The notes under the pieces: model-generated
Databases searched by the model: none
Told to the model about the DNA's origin: nothing
Seen by the model: the letters and a program-made list of their open reading frames with translations, nothing else
Assembly: GCA_022822065.1 (NCBI GenBank)
Contig: JAJECI010000011.1
Coordinates: 62,001 to 126,000, forward strand
DNA length: 64,000 bases
Source: Candidatus Dadabacteria bacterium
GTDB lineage: Bacteria > Desulfobacterota_D > UBA1144 > Nemesobacterales > Nemesobacteraceae
Direction of reading: 5' to 3'
Shown here: piece after piece, positions 32,988-42,609 of the stretch
Layout: every line of letters begins with the position of its first letter
Numbering within the stretch: the stretch's first letter is position 1
Position numbers and translations under genes: made by a program

Positions 32988-34421
32988 TCAGGAAAAGACA
33001 ACCTGAATATCCGTATATTCCACCAGACCTTCCTCTGCGAATTCAACGCCGAAGCCCGAGCGTTTTACCCCGCCGAACGGGGCGTTGGGCTGGATCATCC
33101 CGTGCTTGTTTATCCAGACCGAACCGCATTCCATCCGGTTCGCGATCTCTTTTGCCTTTTCTATGTCCCGGCTCCAGACAGAACCCCCGAGGCCGTTCGG
33201 ATTGTCGTTTGCCTTCTCTATAGCCTCATCGATCTGGTTATAGCGGATGATCGGCAGAACGGGGCCAAACTGTTCCTCGTCGACCAGAGGATCCCCGTTT
33301 TCCAGGTCGGCTATGATCGTGAGCGGATAGAAATATCCCTTCCCGCCCATTTCTTCCTGTATCTCTCCGGGATCTCCGCCCAGAAGCACGCGTCCCCTGG
33401 GCTCCGCGCTTTGCACTAGGCCAGCCACGATATTGTATTGCTTGCGGTTCTGGATCGGACCCATAACGACATCTTCGTTCGTACCCTCGCCAACCTTCAT
33501 CCCTCGGGCGAACGCGACCAGTTCATCGCAGACCTCGTCGTACACGTCATCATGCACGTAAAGCCTTTTCAGCGCCGCGCAGGTCTGGCCGCTATTTATG
33601 AACGCGCCCCAGAAAAGCCCCTCGGCGATCTGCTTGGGATCGACGTCCGGGAGAACGATTCCGGCGTCGTTTCCGCCGAGTTCAAGGGTCAGCCGTTTCA
33701 TGGTTTCCGCCGAGTTCACCATGATCTTCTGGCCGGTCGCGCAGGAGCCGGTGAAAACGATCTTGCCGATCCCCTCATGCGCCGTCATCGCGGCGCCAAG
33801 CCTGTCCTTGCCGGCGATGCAGTTGACCACGCCTTCCGGCAATACCTCGTTCATGAGTTCGACCAGGCGCAGAGTTGACAGGGGGGTATAGGGAGACGGC
33901 TTGCACACTACCGTGTTGCCCGAGAGAACCGCAGGAACGATATGCCAGATTGCGATTATAACCGGGAAGTTCCAGGGAGTAATCGAGCCCACGACACCGA
34001 TCGGCTTGCGGTGAAGCTCGACCCTGCCATCATCGTTGTCCTGGAGGACCTTAACCGGCAGGGAAAGGCTGGCTGTATAGCGGGTCCAGGCTACCGCGCC
34101 GCCGATTTCCCAGCGTGAGCCGAGGCCGTTTAGGGGCTTGCCTTGCTCGGCGGTCAGGATTCGGGCGAGTTCTTCTGAGTTTTCCTCGATTTTCGAGGCG
34201 ATTTCGAGACACGCCGCCTGCCGTTGGGATTCGGGCACTTCGCGCCATTTTTCAAACGCCACTTGGGCGGCTTGCACGGCATCATCCAGATCTTTCTTTC
34301 TTGCCAGCGATGCAAGTCCGGCCACTTTTTCGTTGGCGGGGTTCAGCACTTCAAAGCATCTTCCGGTAGGGACCTTCTTGCCGTTGATGATAAGGTGGAA
34401 TGGTTTCGTTGTTGGACTCAT
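32988..34421 (-). CDS. NAD(P)-dependent aldehyde dehydrogenase
   Basis: 477 aa of the ALDH superfamily with catalytic Cys in NSGQTCAALKR, general-base Glu in LTLELGGNDAG, and the Rossmann-side motif GSITPWNFPVIIA. Closest in feel to broad-substrate or aminobutyraldehyde/succinate-semialdehyde-type enzymes, but the substrate cannot be read. Divergent from a PLP decarboxylase (34826), and together they suggest conversion of an amino acid to an amine and of an aldehyde to an acid; the amine oxidase or transaminase that would link them is not here. Confidence 0.88.
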   Translation of the reverse strand: MSPTTKPFHLIINGKKVPTGRCFEVLNPANEKVAGLASLARKKDLDDAVQAAQVAFEKWREVPESQRQAACLEIASKIEENSEELARILTAEQGKPLNGLGSRWEIGGAVAWTRYTASLSLPVKVLQDNDDGRVELHRKPIGVVGSITPWNFPVIIAIWHIVPAVLSGNTVVCKPSPYTPLSTLRLVELMNEVLPEGVVNCIAGKDRLGAAMTAHEGIGKIVFTGSCATGQKIMVNSAETMKRLTLELGGNDAGIVLPDVDPKQIAEGLFWGAFINSGQTCAALKRLYVHDDVYDEVCDELVAFARGMKVGEGTNEDVVMGPIQNRKQYNIVAGLVQSAEPRGRVLLGGDPGEIQEEMGGKGYFYPLTIIADLENGDPLVDEEQFGPVLPIIRYNQIDEAIEKANDNPNGLGGSVWSRDIEKAKEIANRMECGSVWINKHGMIQPNAPFGGVKRSGFGVEFAEEGLVEYTDIQVVFS

Positions 34422-34591
34422 TCAGTCTTTCCTGTAAATCACTGCGATTAGTGCCGGTATATCGATCACAATATCCGGTACTGCGACATTCTTACATGTT
34501 GGTAATATTTAGACCGAATGTCAAGCGGTATTTCTCCCGTACTGTTTAGGACCAAACGTTCCTAACCACCCTGAAATCACTTAATATTTAC

Positions 34592-34620
34592 TTGACAAAC
34601 AGTTAAGCGGGAGAATAAAA
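34592..34620 (+). promoter_or_regulatory. Possible promoter upstream of the decarboxylase
   Basis: TTGACA at 34592-34597 and ATAAAA at 34615-34620 with a 17-base spacer, inside the 404-base divergent gap 34422-34825. The -10 matches poorly. The rest of that gap shows nothing else beyond the small frame at 34716. Confidence 0.35.
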
Positions 34621-34715
34621 TCACCGGTAGGTTCTATGGAGCTTTCATGGCCTGCGATGTTCAGTTGACATCGGCAATCTGTTAACTTGAAAGAATAATT
34701 CCTTAATAAGCGGAA

Positions 34716-34829
34716 ATGGTTTCCACTGTAGAAAGCAGAAGCGGATCGGCACTTTTTATATTTGCGCTCGCATTGTTTATTTTCTTATCCGGTGCGCTTC
34801 ACCTCTGTGCCCGGGAGGAGGTGCGATGA
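34716..34829 (+). CDS. Possible 37-aa membrane leader peptide overlapping the decarboxylase start
   Basis: ATG at 34716 opens a frame with one hydrophobic segment (SALFIFALALFIFLSGALHL) that ends at the TGA at 34827-34829, overlapping the decarboxylase start in an ATGA junction. The overlap is typical of translationally coupled genes, but the ribosome-binding site is weak and small hydrophobic frames arise by chance, so this is a tentative gene. Confidence 0.28.
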   Translation: MVSTVESRSGSALFIFALALFIFLSGALHLCAREEVR

Positions 34830-36277
34830 GCACGGCAAAAGGCGGTGATGGAGGGATCGAAAGTGATCTCAGTATGTCACCGGAACAGATGCTGGAACTT
34901 GCACGCCAAACAGCAGAGCTGGTGGTGCAGCGCATAGAGAACTTGTCCGGAGAAGGGGCTTGGGAGGGGGAGTTCCGAAGAGAGCTTGAGGACCGGCTGC
35001 TTAAGCCTCCACCCGAGGAGAGCCGTTCGGCCTCGCAAGTGATCGAGGAGGCCGCACAAGAAATCCTTCCGATCGCACTGCGCTTGGACCACCCGCGTTG
35101 TTTTGGATTCATCCCTTCACAGCCCACCTGGCCCGGAGTGCTGGCTGACTTCATGATTGCCGGATTTAATGTCAACCAGTGCACCTGGCTGACTTCGAGC
35201 GGTCCGAGCCAGATGGAGCTTGCCGTGATCGACTGGTTTCGGCGCTGGCTTGGCTATCCGGAGAGTGCGGGCGGACTGTTGACGAGCGGGGGCTCGGCGG
35301 CGAACCTTGACGCCCTCGTCGCGGCGAGGGAGGCCGCAAACCACCCGGAACGTGCCAGCTTGTACATGAGCGACCAGAGCCACAGTGCGCTCGTCAAAGC
35401 GGCCAGGGTTATAGGTATTCGTCCAGAACGCATTCGTATGATTCCGACCGACGGGCGTTTCCGTATGGACATGGATGCGCTTGTCGAGACCGTGGCCGAG
35501 GACCGGGCCGCCGGACTCAGTCCCATCGCGGTGTGCGCGAATGCTGGAACGTCCAGCAGCGGAGCCATCGACCCGCTGGAAGCGATGGCGGACTACTGCG
35601 AGGCCCAGGGCATATGGCTTCACGTCGACGCCGCGCATGGAGGCTTCGCAATCGTGACCGAGGAAGGCAAGAAGGTCTTGAGTGGAATCGAGCGCGCCGA
35701 TTCAATTGTGCTGGACGCACACAAGTGGTTCTTCCAGCCCTATGAGGTGGGAGGCCTGATGGTGAAGGACGTACGCACGCTCCGGGCGTTTGCCAGCAAG
35801 TGCGATATTCTCCAAGACACAATCTGGGGCGCTAACCATCCGAATTTTTCGGACAGGGGACTGCAACTCAGCCGTTCCGTTCGGGCGTTGAAGATCTGGA
35901 TGTCGGTTCAGACTTTCGGGATGGCCGCATTCCGGCGAGCCGTATCGAATGGAATGGAGCTGACGCACCGGATTGAGGAGTACGTCGAGGACAGTCCCGT
36001 TCTGGAGATGCTGACTCCTGCGACATTGGGAATCGCATGCTTCCGCGTAAACCCTGCGAACGCCGACCTTGGCGAGGACGTGCTGGAAGAAATCAACAAG
36101 ACCGTACTCGCCCGTGTCTTCTGGGAAGACCGCGCGTTCATATCATCGACACTTCTTCACGGGAAGTTTGCGCTCAGGATGTGCGTCATCAACCACTCGA
36201 CGACCTGGAACGACGTACACGAGACATTGGAAGTCATCTCGAAATTCGGGACGGAGAGTTTGACCCAAGCTGATTGA
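34826..36277 (+). CDS. Group II PLP-dependent amino-acid decarboxylase (aromatic-L-amino-acid/glutamate type)
   Basis: 483 aa. PLP lysine in LDAHKWFFQPYEVGG, cofactor His/Asp in HVDAAHGGF, and the substrate-side segment HPRCFGFIPSQPTWPGVL are those of the aromatic-amino-acid decarboxylase group. Removes the carboxyl group of an amino acid to give an amine; the exact amino acid is not readable. GAGGAGGT lies just before the ATG. Codon use (more CGT/CGC/CAC and balanced third positions, fewer ATA and AGG) differs from neighbours, suggesting transfer. Confidence 0.87.
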   Translation: MSTAKGGDGGIESDLSMSPEQMLELARQTAELVVQRIENLSGEGAWEGEFRRELEDRLLKPPPEESRSASQVIEEAAQEILPIALRLDHPRCFGFIPSQPTWPGVLADFMIAGFNVNQCTWLTSSGPSQMELAVIDWFRRWLGYPESAGGLLTSGGSAANLDALVAAREAANHPERASLYMSDQSHSALVKAARVIGIRPERIRMIPTDGRFRMDMDALVETVAEDRAAGLSPIAVCANAGTSSSGAIDPLEAMADYCEAQGIWLHVDAAHGGFAIVTEEGKKVLSGIERADSIVLDAHKWFFQPYEVGGLMVKDVRTLRAFASKCDILQDTIWGANHPNFSDRGLQLSRSVRALKIWMSVQTFGMAAFRRAVSNGMELTHRIEEYVEDSPVLEMLTPATLGIACFRVNPANADLGEDVLEEINKTVLARVFWEDRAFISSTLLHGKFALRMCVINHSTTWNDVHETLEVISKFGTESLTQAD

Positions 36278-36346
36278 TTCCGGCTAATCGTGCTGGGCTA
36301 TGTCCACATTGTCCCGTTTGTTCTCTATTGAATTTCCCCGAACTCG

Positions 36347-36595
36347 CTAACCTTTGAATATGCTTGAAATTGCGAATGCTGAGATAATTATGACCACAAG
36401 GGTGAGAAGGAGCCACGCTATTCCTGTCACAACTACGACAATCAAGCCCAGGATAAAACCCACGGCGATCACTACCGTGACGGCTGCGTCAAGTCCCTTG
36501 TTCTCCTTGTAGCGCTCCTCAGCCCTGCGCTCCGCATTCTGCTTCAGGATCCTCTGCAACCTTTTATCTTTTTTCCAACTGATCTTACTTGCCAT
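36347..36595 (-). CDS. Small two-helix membrane protein of unknown function
   Basis: 82 aa: a basic, charged N-terminal helix (KKDKRLQRILKQNAERRAEE) and two long hydrophobic segments (about 40-62 and 63-78, rich in V and I). Alone between the decarboxylase and the oligopeptide permease genes. I do not recognise the family. Upstream of its start, 36596-36849 is non-coding and holds the promoter of the next operon. Confidence 0.6.
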   Translation of the reverse strand: MASKISWKKDKRLQRILKQNAERRAEERYKENKGLDAAVTVVIAVGFILGLIVVVVTGIAWLLLTLVVIIISAFAISSIFKG

Positions 36596-36820
36596 TAATC
36601 ACCTTTTGGAATTCTAAGAACAAGAGCAGGTTACCCGATTTCACGGGAAAATCAAGGTTTTGGAGCAGGTTGCAGAACAGGGGAGAACTGGATTGTTTTA
36701 GATTTTCTTCTTTTTTCCGGTGAGTAGATTTTATTTCAGTTTGCCTGCAAAATCGGACTTTGGTGAGTTAACGATAAAGATAGTGCAGAGGGTTTTCTGA
36801 TTTTTCCATCCCGTTATGTG

Positions 36821-36826
36821 TATAAT
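36821..36826 (+). promoter_or_regulatory. Candidate -10 box of the oligopeptide permease operon
   Basis: Consensus TATAAT 24 bases upstream of the first permease ATG. No good -35 hexamer stands at the matching distance, so either an activator is needed or the site is fortuitous. Confidence 0.35.
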
Positions 36827-36849
36827 TTCTCCGCTAAGGTTTCTTTCCA

Positions 36850-37851
36850 ATGAAAGACTACATCCTGAAAAGACTCCTGCTGATGATTCCCACACTGTTC
36901 GGGATCACCCTCATCACTTTTCTCGTGATACAGCTTGCCCCGGGAAGCCCCGTTGAGAGCAGGATGTCTCTTGATCAGGGAATAAAGAGCGACCAGGTAA
37001 CCAAGGAGATAGTCGAGCAGACCAAAAAGCTCTACGGCCTCGACAAGCCCGTTCACCAGAGGTATTTCATCTGGCTCCGCCAGATCGCGACGCTTGATTT
37101 CGGAAATTCCTACAAGGACCACCGCCCCGTCATAGACAAGATAGCTGAAAGACTCCCGATCACCCTCATACTGAACGTCCTTTCAATCTTCCTCGTTTAC
37201 CTGATAGCCATACCGATCGGGGCCTGGTCCGCCGTGCGGCAGTGGAGTTTTCTTGAGCGCTCAACGACTTTCGCCCTTTTTCTTCTCTACTCGATTCCGA
37301 GCTTCTGGATGGCCGTGGTGCTTATCTATTTCTTCGGAGGCGGGGGAGCTTTTGATATTTTCCCCATATACGGCGTGCACTCGAGGGGATACGAGGATCT
37401 TCCATTTTTCGAGAGAACCCTCGATTTCCTCTGGCACCTCGTTCTCCCCGTGTTCTGCCTTACCTACGCCTCCCTCGCGTCGCTTTCCCGCTACCAGAAG
37501 GGAAGCCTCCTTGAAGTGCTGCGGGAGGACTACATAAGGACAGCCAGAGCCAAGGGACTTGCGCCAAACAGGGTGCTTTTCAAGCACGCCCTAAGAAATT
37601 CGCTCATTCCCATAGTGACTATAATCGCCTCGATTCTTCCCGCCATGATAGGGGGAAGCGTTATCATAGAGACCATATTTTCGATTCCCGGGATAGGGAG
37701 GCTGGGCTTTGAGTCGGTGCTCTCAAGGGATTATCCCGTCATAATGGCCGTCGCCACAATCTCCGCTTTTCTCACCCTGATCGGCATTCTGATATCGGAT
37801 TTAACCTATGCGGTGGTCGATCCCAGAATCGGCTTTGAGAGGAAATCATGA
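36850..37851 (+). CDS. Oligo/dipeptide ABC transporter permease (DppB/OppB family)
   Basis: 333 aa inner-membrane permease. It has the family start LKRLLLMIPTLFGITLITFL, a periplasmic loop, helices at about 100-330, and the cytoplasmic EAA loop (EVLREDYIRTARAKGLAPNRVLFKHALRNS) that docks the ATPase. Short extra periplasmic insert (GGAFDIFPIYGVHSRGYEDL). First of four tightly joined genes; the stop overlaps the next ATG. Confidence 0.93.
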   Translation: MKDYILKRLLLMIPTLFGITLITFLVIQLAPGSPVESRMSLDQGIKSDQVTKEIVEQTKKLYGLDKPVHQRYFIWLRQIATLDFGNSYKDHRPVIDKIAERLPITLILNVLSIFLVYLIAIPIGAWSAVRQWSFLERSTTFALFLLYSIPSFWMAVVLIYFFGGGGAFDIFPIYGVHSRGYEDLPFFERTLDFLWHLVLPVFCLTYASLASLSRYQKGSLLEVLREDYIRTARAKGLAPNRVLFKHALRNSLIPIVTIIASILPAMIGGSVIIETIFSIPGIGRLGFESVLSRDYPVIMAVATISAFLTLIGILISDLTYAVVDPRIGFERKS

Positions 37852-38846
37852 AGCAGGGCTCAAGCGTCGGATACTGGGACAGAGTATGGATCGAGTTCAA
37901 AAAGGACTCTCTCGCCTATGTTGCGTTCTTTTTCATAATCCTCCTTGCGGTGACGGCGGTTTTCGAAAGCTTCCTAGCCGGCAACAGGCCCATAGTGCTA
38001 GTTGATGAGGGCAAGTACTATTTTCCCGTGGTTATCGATTACCCCGAGTTGCGCGGGGTTGACCTCCGGGCCACGTATCTTGACGATCCGGACTCCTTCG
38101 CGATCTTCCCCCCTGTGAAGTACAGTCCGACGGAAAGCGATTTCTTCTCCGTTCTCGCGGCTCCCGACGGAAATCACTTCTTGGGCACGGACGACAGGGG
38201 AAGGGACGTGCTCAGCAGGATGATTCACGGGGCCAGGATATCGCTTTCAATAGGGGTGGTCGCCGTCGGGATAGCCATGGTGATAGGAATAATACTGGGG
38301 GCGATTGCGGGTTATTACGGCGGCTGGATTGATTTTGCGATTTCAAGGCTGATAGAGGTGATGATCACTTTTCCCGTATTCTTCCTGATCCTGACCATCC
38401 TCGCTTTCACGGAACCGAGCATTTACAACATCATGATAGTGATAGGCATAACGGGATGGACGGGCGTGGCGAGGCTCGTCCGCGGGGAATTCCTCAGGCT
38501 TCGCCAGACGAACTACGTCGAGGCGGCGTGGGCGCTTGGAAGCCGCGACCACAGGATTATACTAAAACACATGCTTCCGAACGCTCTCGCGCCCGTTCTG
38601 GTGAGCGCCACTTTCGGAGTGGCGGGAGCGATACTGGTCGAATCGAGTCTCAGCTTCTTGGGATTCGGGGTGACTCCCCCGGAACCGAGCTGGGGAGAGA
38701 TTATTTCGCAGTCACAAAAGTACGTGGATTTCGCGTGGTGGCTTGTTCTTTTCCCGGGACTGGCGATTTTCGCTACGGTTACGGCGCTTAACCTCGTAGG
38801 GGAAGGGTTCAGAAACGCGATAGACCCGAAACTAAAGGAAAGATAA
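37848..38846 (+). CDS. Oligo/dipeptide ABC transporter permease (DppC/OppC family)
   Basis: 332 aa second permease, starting at an ATGA overlap. It has a long first periplasmic region (about 45-110) ending in HFLGTDDRGRDVLSRMIHGARISL, the hallmark of DppC, and the EAA loop (YVEAAWALGSRDHRIILKHMLPNA). C-terminal SSLSFLGFGVTPPEPSWGE is also typical. Pairs with the permease upstream. Confidence 0.93.
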   Translation: MKQGSSVGYWDRVWIEFKKDSLAYVAFFFIILLAVTAVFESFLAGNRPIVLVDEGKYYFPVVIDYPELRGVDLRATYLDDPDSFAIFPPVKYSPTESDFFSVLAAPDGNHFLGTDDRGRDVLSRMIHGARISLSIGVVAVGIAMVIGIILGAIAGYYGGWIDFAISRLIEVMITFPVFFLILTILAFTEPSIYNIMIVIGITGWTGVARLVRGEFLRLRQTNYVEAAWALGSRDHRIILKHMLPNALAPVLVSATFGVAGAILVESSLSFLGFGVTPPEPSWGEIISQSQKYVDFAWWLVLFPGLAIFATVTALNLVGEGFRNAIDPKLKER

Positions 38847-38855
38847 TATTAAGCA

Positions 38856-39842
38856 ATGGCGAATTCAGAACTGCTAGAGATAAAAAATCTTAACGTGTCC
38901 TTTCCCTCAGAAGGCGGAGAGCTTGAGGTTCTGGGAGACGTGAGCCTCAGCATAGGGGAGGGGAGGATAGTAGGGGTGGTGGGAGAAAGCGGCTGCGGAA
39001 AGACTCTAACCGCCCTTTCCGTCATGGGGCTTCTGCCCGCGCCGCCCGCCAGGGTTAACTCGGGGGAGGTTATATACAAGGGAGAGAACCTGCTTTCGCT
39101 AAGCGAACGGGAACTAAGGCATTACCGCGGAAACAGGATTTCCATGATATTCCAGGAACCGATGAGTTCCCTTAATCCCGTTTACACCGTGGGAGACCAG
39201 ATAGGCGAGGTCATAAGGGTTCATGAGAACGTCTCGAGAAAAGAGGAGAAAAGAAGGGTGATTGACCTGCTCGACACGGTAGGCATTCCCTCTCCCGCCG
39301 AGAGATACTCGAGTTACCCGCACGAAATGAGCGGGGGCATGTGCCAGAGGGTAATGATCGCGATGGCCCTTGCCTGCAGCCCCGAACTGCTGATAGCCGA
39401 TGAGCCCACGACCGCCCTTGACGTGACCATTCAGGCGGGAATTCTGTCTCTTATAAAGAGTCTCCGGGACAGGCTGGGGATGGCGGTTATGCTTATATCC
39501 CATGACCTCGGGGTTATCTCAAACGTCGCGGATGATGTCTATGTTCTTTACGCGGGGAAGGTGGTAGAGTGGGGAAGCGTCGAGCAGCTTTTCTCAGCCC
39601 CCGCCCATCCCTACACGATAGGGCTTATAAACTCGATCCCCGGTCAGTCGGAGGGCGAGGAGCTTCACTCGATCAGGGGCACGATTCCCTCTCCTGGGGA
39701 ATTTCCTGCGGGATGCAGGTTCAACAACCGCTGCGAGTACGCGGAGGGGAAATGTTTTGAGGCGCAGCCGGATCTATACAGTGTTTCGGATTCTCACGGT
39801 TCAGCCTGTTTCCGCTACGAGATGTTTTTGAAAAATGGATGA
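38856..39842 (+). CDS. Oligo/dipeptide ABC transporter ATPase (DppD/OppD family)
   Basis: 328 aa with Walker [10 protein letters not shown]-loop [15 protein letters not shown], a signature reading MSGGMCQR, Walker B LLIADEP, and the C-terminal oligopeptide-transporter extension with four Cys ([15 protein letters not shown]) that bind an iron-sulfur cluster in DppD. Overlaps the next gene by eight bases. Confidence 0.93.
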   Translation: MANSELLEIKNLNVSFPSEGGELEVLGDVSLSIGEGRIVGVVGESGCGKTLTALSVMGLLPAPPARVNSGEVIYKGENLLSLSERELRHYRGNRISMIFQEPMSSLNPVYTVGDQIGEVIRVHENVSRKEEKRRVIDLLDTVGIPSPAERYSSYPHEMSGGMCQRVMIAMALACSPELLIADEPTTALDVTIQAGILSLIKSLRDRLGMAVMLISHDLGVISNVADDVYVLYAGKVVEWGSVEQLFSAPAHPYTIGLINSIPGQSEGEELHSIRGTIPSPGEFPAGCRFNNRCEYAEGKCFEAQPDLYSVSDSHGSACFRYEMFLKNG

Positions 39843-40815
39843 GAATAAAGCAATAGTAAGCGTAAGGGGACTTAAAAAGTACTTTCCTGTTCGCAAGGGT
39901 ATTTTATCAAAGGTTACAGACTATGTGCGTGCCGTTGATGAAGTAGAACTTGAAGTGAAAAAGGGCAGCACGGTGGGTCTTGTGGGAGAGAGCGGCAGCG
40001 GAAAGACTACGCTTGGAAAAACGGTGCTGAGACTCCTTGCCCCGACCGCCGGGAAGATCTTCTTCGAGGGAGAGGACATCACCGAACTTGATTCGGCCAG
40101 GCTTCGCTCGCTTAGAAGAGAAATGCAGATGATATTCCAGAATCCCTACGGTTCCCTTAATCCCAGGATGAACGTGGGCTCGCTTGTTTCCGAGGGAATA
40201 AGCATCCACAACACGGTAAAGAAAGAAGAGCGCGGCGAGTTCGTGGCCCGGCTTCTCGGCGAGGTGGGTCTGGGCGCTGACGTCATGGGTCGCTACCCTC
40301 ACGAGTTCAGCGGGGGACAGCGCCAGAGAATAGCCATAGCGCGCGCGATCTCTCTTCACCCGAAGTTCGTCGTCTGCGATGAGCCCGTCTCGGCGCTTGA
40401 TGTGTCAGTGCAGGCGCAGATAATAAACCTGCTTAAGGACCTTCAGAAAAAACACGGTCTCTCCTACCTGTTCATATCCCATGACCTCCGCGTCGTAAAG
40501 CACGTAAGCGACTTGGTGGCAGTGATGTACCTCGGAAAAATAGTCGAAATCGCCCCCAGCGAGGAGATCTACTCAAACCCCGCGCATCCCTATACCAAGA
40601 TGCTTATCTCCGCCATCCCCGAGATAAAAAGAACCAGGAGCGAAAACGGCGGCGAATCATCCATATCGGGAGAAATACGGAATCTCGCGGATATTCCCTC
40701 GGGGTGCAGTTTTCATCCGAGATGCCCTCTTGCGACCGAGGTGTGCACGAGGGAGACTCCGCGGCTTGAGAAGAAAGGAGCCGACGGGCGAAGCGTCGCC
40801 TGTCATAACGTCTGA
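39835..40815 (+). CDS. Oligo/dipeptide ABC transporter ATPase (DppF/OppF family)
   Basis: 326 aa second ATPase: Walker A GESGSGKTT, FQNPYGSLNPRMNVG, signature FSGGQRQR, Walker B FVVCDEP, switch His SHDLRVV, and the C-terminal Cys-rich extension (CSFHPRCPLATEVC, C). Last gene of the operon; the binding protein is at 31307. Confidence 0.93.
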   Translation: MDENKAIVSVRGLKKYFPVRKGILSKVTDYVRAVDEVELEVKKGSTVGLVGESGSGKTTLGKTVLRLLAPTAGKIFFEGEDITELDSARLRSLRREMQMIFQNPYGSLNPRMNVGSLVSEGISIHNTVKKEERGEFVARLLGEVGLGADVMGRYPHEFSGGQRQRIAIARAISLHPKFVVCDEPVSALDVSVQAQIINLLKDLQKKHGLSYLFISHDLRVVKHVSDLVAVMYLGKIVEIAPSEEIYSNPAHPYTKMLISAIPEIKRTRSENGGESSISGEIRNLADIPSGCSFHPRCPLATEVCTRETPRLEKKGADGRSVACHNV

Positions 40816-40858
40816 GCGGTCCGTCCGTTTCCCAGGCGACTGTTTTTTCCCGAATAAC

Positions 40859-40886
40859 TTGCAATAAAGCGATTGTGGTTTATATT
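40859..40886 (+). promoter_or_regulatory. Candidate promoter of the yceD-rpmF-fab operon
   Basis: TTGCAA (40859-40864) and TATATT (40881-40886) separated by 16 bases, 32 bases before the first start codon. Fits a housekeeping sigma factor and separates this operon from the transporter operon. Confidence 0.45.
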
Positions 40887-40918
40887 AGAGCAATTTTTGC
40901 AGGCGGGGTTTCCGCGCG

Positions 40919-41428
40919 ATGAAGGTTAACGTATCGGAAATAAAGGACGGGGGATTGAGTCTTAATCTCACGAGGGGGCCGGGATGGCTCGGCGGTTCCG
41001 AGAAATCAGAGATCGCGAGCGTGGATTCCGATATAGAGTTTCATATTGATCTTTTGCGCACGGCGGGCGAGATAAGCGTGCGGGGGAAAATCGGATTCCT
41101 GGCGGTCGCCCGATGTTCCCGTTGCTTAAGCGACGTGAGCGTTGACACGAACCTTGAGGTAAACCTCATCCTTTCGCCTTCTGAGACGGAAAAGAAGGAG
41201 GAAGCGGGCGGGGACATGGATTATGAAACTTACCGAGGCAGGATGATAGACCTTAACGATTACATGAGAGAGCAGGTGAATCTTTCGCTTCCCTACAAGG
41301 TGGTCTGCGCCGAGGACTGCAGGGGACTTTGCGGCGGGTGCGGACGGAATCTCAACGAGCAGCAGTGCGACTGCGAGGCTCGCCAGGAGGACTCGCGCTT
41401 TGCGGTGCTTAAGGATATAAAGATATAG
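40919..41428 (+). CDS. YceD/DUF177-family protein (23S rRNA accumulation)
   Basis: 169 aa. The C-terminal half has the DUF177 block: MIDLNDYMREQVNLSLPYKVVC, then four Cys (C-x3-C-x2-C ... QCDC) typical of many bacterial members. It precedes rpmF by 20 bases, which is the conserved yceD-rpmF pairing. In E. coli and plants the family is needed for normal 23S rRNA levels. Confidence 0.88.
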   Translation: MKVNVSEIKDGGLSLNLTRGPGWLGGSEKSEIASVDSDIEFHIDLLRTAGEISVRGKIGFLAVARCSRCLSDVSVDTNLEVNLILSPSETEKKEEAGGDMDYETYRGRMIDLNDYMREQVNLSLPYKVVCAEDCRGLCGGCGRNLNEQQCDCEARQEDSRFAVLKDIKI

Positions 41429-41448
41429 ATTCAAGCCAGGAGACTGAG

Positions 41449-41652
41449 ATGGCATTACCCAAGAGAAAGACTTCCAGATCGAAATCGAGAAAAAGAAGAA
41501 CCCATTACAAGGTCGCGTTGCCGGGATCTTCCTTCTGCCCCGAGTGCAACGAGATGAAACCTCCCCACAGGGCGTGTCCCAGTTGCGGTTACTACAAGGG
41601 AAGGAATTTCTTCAGACAGGCTCCCGATGCGGAAGCCTTGGCGGAAGACTAA
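41449..41652 (+). CDS. rpmF: Ribosomal protein bL32
   Basis: 67 aa. Start MALPKRKTSRSKSRKRRTH and the zinc-binding CPEC ... CPSC pair identify bL32 of the four-cysteine type. Followed after 15 bases by fabD; plsX and fabH, which usually come next, are missing here. Confidence 0.97.
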   Translation: MALPKRKTSRSKSRKRRTHYKVALPGSSFCPECNEMKPPHRACPSCGYYKGRNFFRQAPDAEALAED

Positions 41653-41667
41653 AAACACACTGAATCC

Positions 41668-42609
41668 ATGATAGCTTTTCTTTTTCCAGGTCAGGGTTCC
41701 CAGTACGTCGGCATGGGCGCTGATTTCTGCGCCGAGTTTCCGGTCGCCAAGCAGACTTTCGAGGAGGCAAGCGACGCCCTCGGAATTGACCTGGCGAAGC
41801 TTTGCTTCGAGAGCGAGGCGGCGACCCTTGCCCTTACTGCGAACGCGCAGCCGGCGATACTTACAACGAGCGTGGCCGCCTTGAGGGTGGTTCTTGAGGA
41901 AACGGAGACAAGGCCCGACCTGGTCGCGGGACACAGCCTCGGGGAATTCACGGCTCTTGTCGCCTCTGAGTGCCTCGGGTTGGGTGACGCCGTGCGCACC
42001 GTGAGAAAAAGAGGGGAGTTCATGCAGGAAGCGGTTCCCCAGGGGGTCGGGAAAATGGCCGCCGTGCTGGGTCTCACTTCAGAGGAAGTAACCGAGCTCT
42101 GTGCCGAGGTCGCGGGGGAAGAAAACGTGGTCTCCCCGGCTAATTTCAATTCGCCCACCCAGACCGTTATCTCGGGAGAAGCCCGGGCCGTTGAGACGGC
42201 GTCAGAGCTTGCTAAGGAAAAAGGGGCAAGACGCATCGTCGAGCTCGAGGTAAGCGCGCCTTTTCACTGCTCCCTTATGGAGCCCGCGGCCGCGCGCCTA
42301 AAAGACGTTCTGGGGGAAATAGATTTTCACCCCATTAAGTATCCCGTAGTCACCAATACAGAGGCTAAGGCCAATTCGGATTCCGAAAGAGTAGCGGACA
42401 TTCTGGTGCGCCAGGTGGTAAGCTCCGTCAGGTGGGCAGAGTCCCTTGAGTTCCTCAGGGATTCCGGGGTTTCCGGGTTTTTTGAAATCGGTCCATCCAA
42501 GGTGCTGAGCGGTCTTGTGAAGAGAACGCTCAGGGACGCAAGTTGCGCAAGTATTGAAAAACCGGACGAGTTACATCATATTAAAGCAGATGAAATTGGA
42601 ACTAACTGA
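41668..42609 (+). CDS. fabD: Malonyl-CoA:ACP transacylase FabD
   Basis: 313 aa. FLFPGQGSQYVGMG at the N-terminus, nucleophile Ser in GHSLGEF, catalytic His in SAPFHCSLM, and FFEIGPSKVLSGL near the end. Transfers malonyl from CoA to ACP for chain elongation. The last 20 bases overlap the fabG start. Confidence 0.96.
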   Translation: MIAFLFPGQGSQYVGMGADFCAEFPVAKQTFEEASDALGIDLAKLCFESEAATLALTANAQPAILTTSVAALRVVLEETETRPDLVAGHSLGEFTALVASECLGLGDAVRTVRKRGEFMQEAVPQGVGKMAAVLGLTSEEVTELCAEVAGEENVVSPANFNSPTQTVISGEARAVETASELAKEKGARRIVELEVSAPFHCSLMEPAAARLKDVLGEIDFHPIKYPVVTNTEAKANSDSERVADILVRQVVSSVRWAESLEFLRDSGVSGFFEIGPSKVLSGLVKRTLRDASCASIEKPDELHHIKADEIGTN

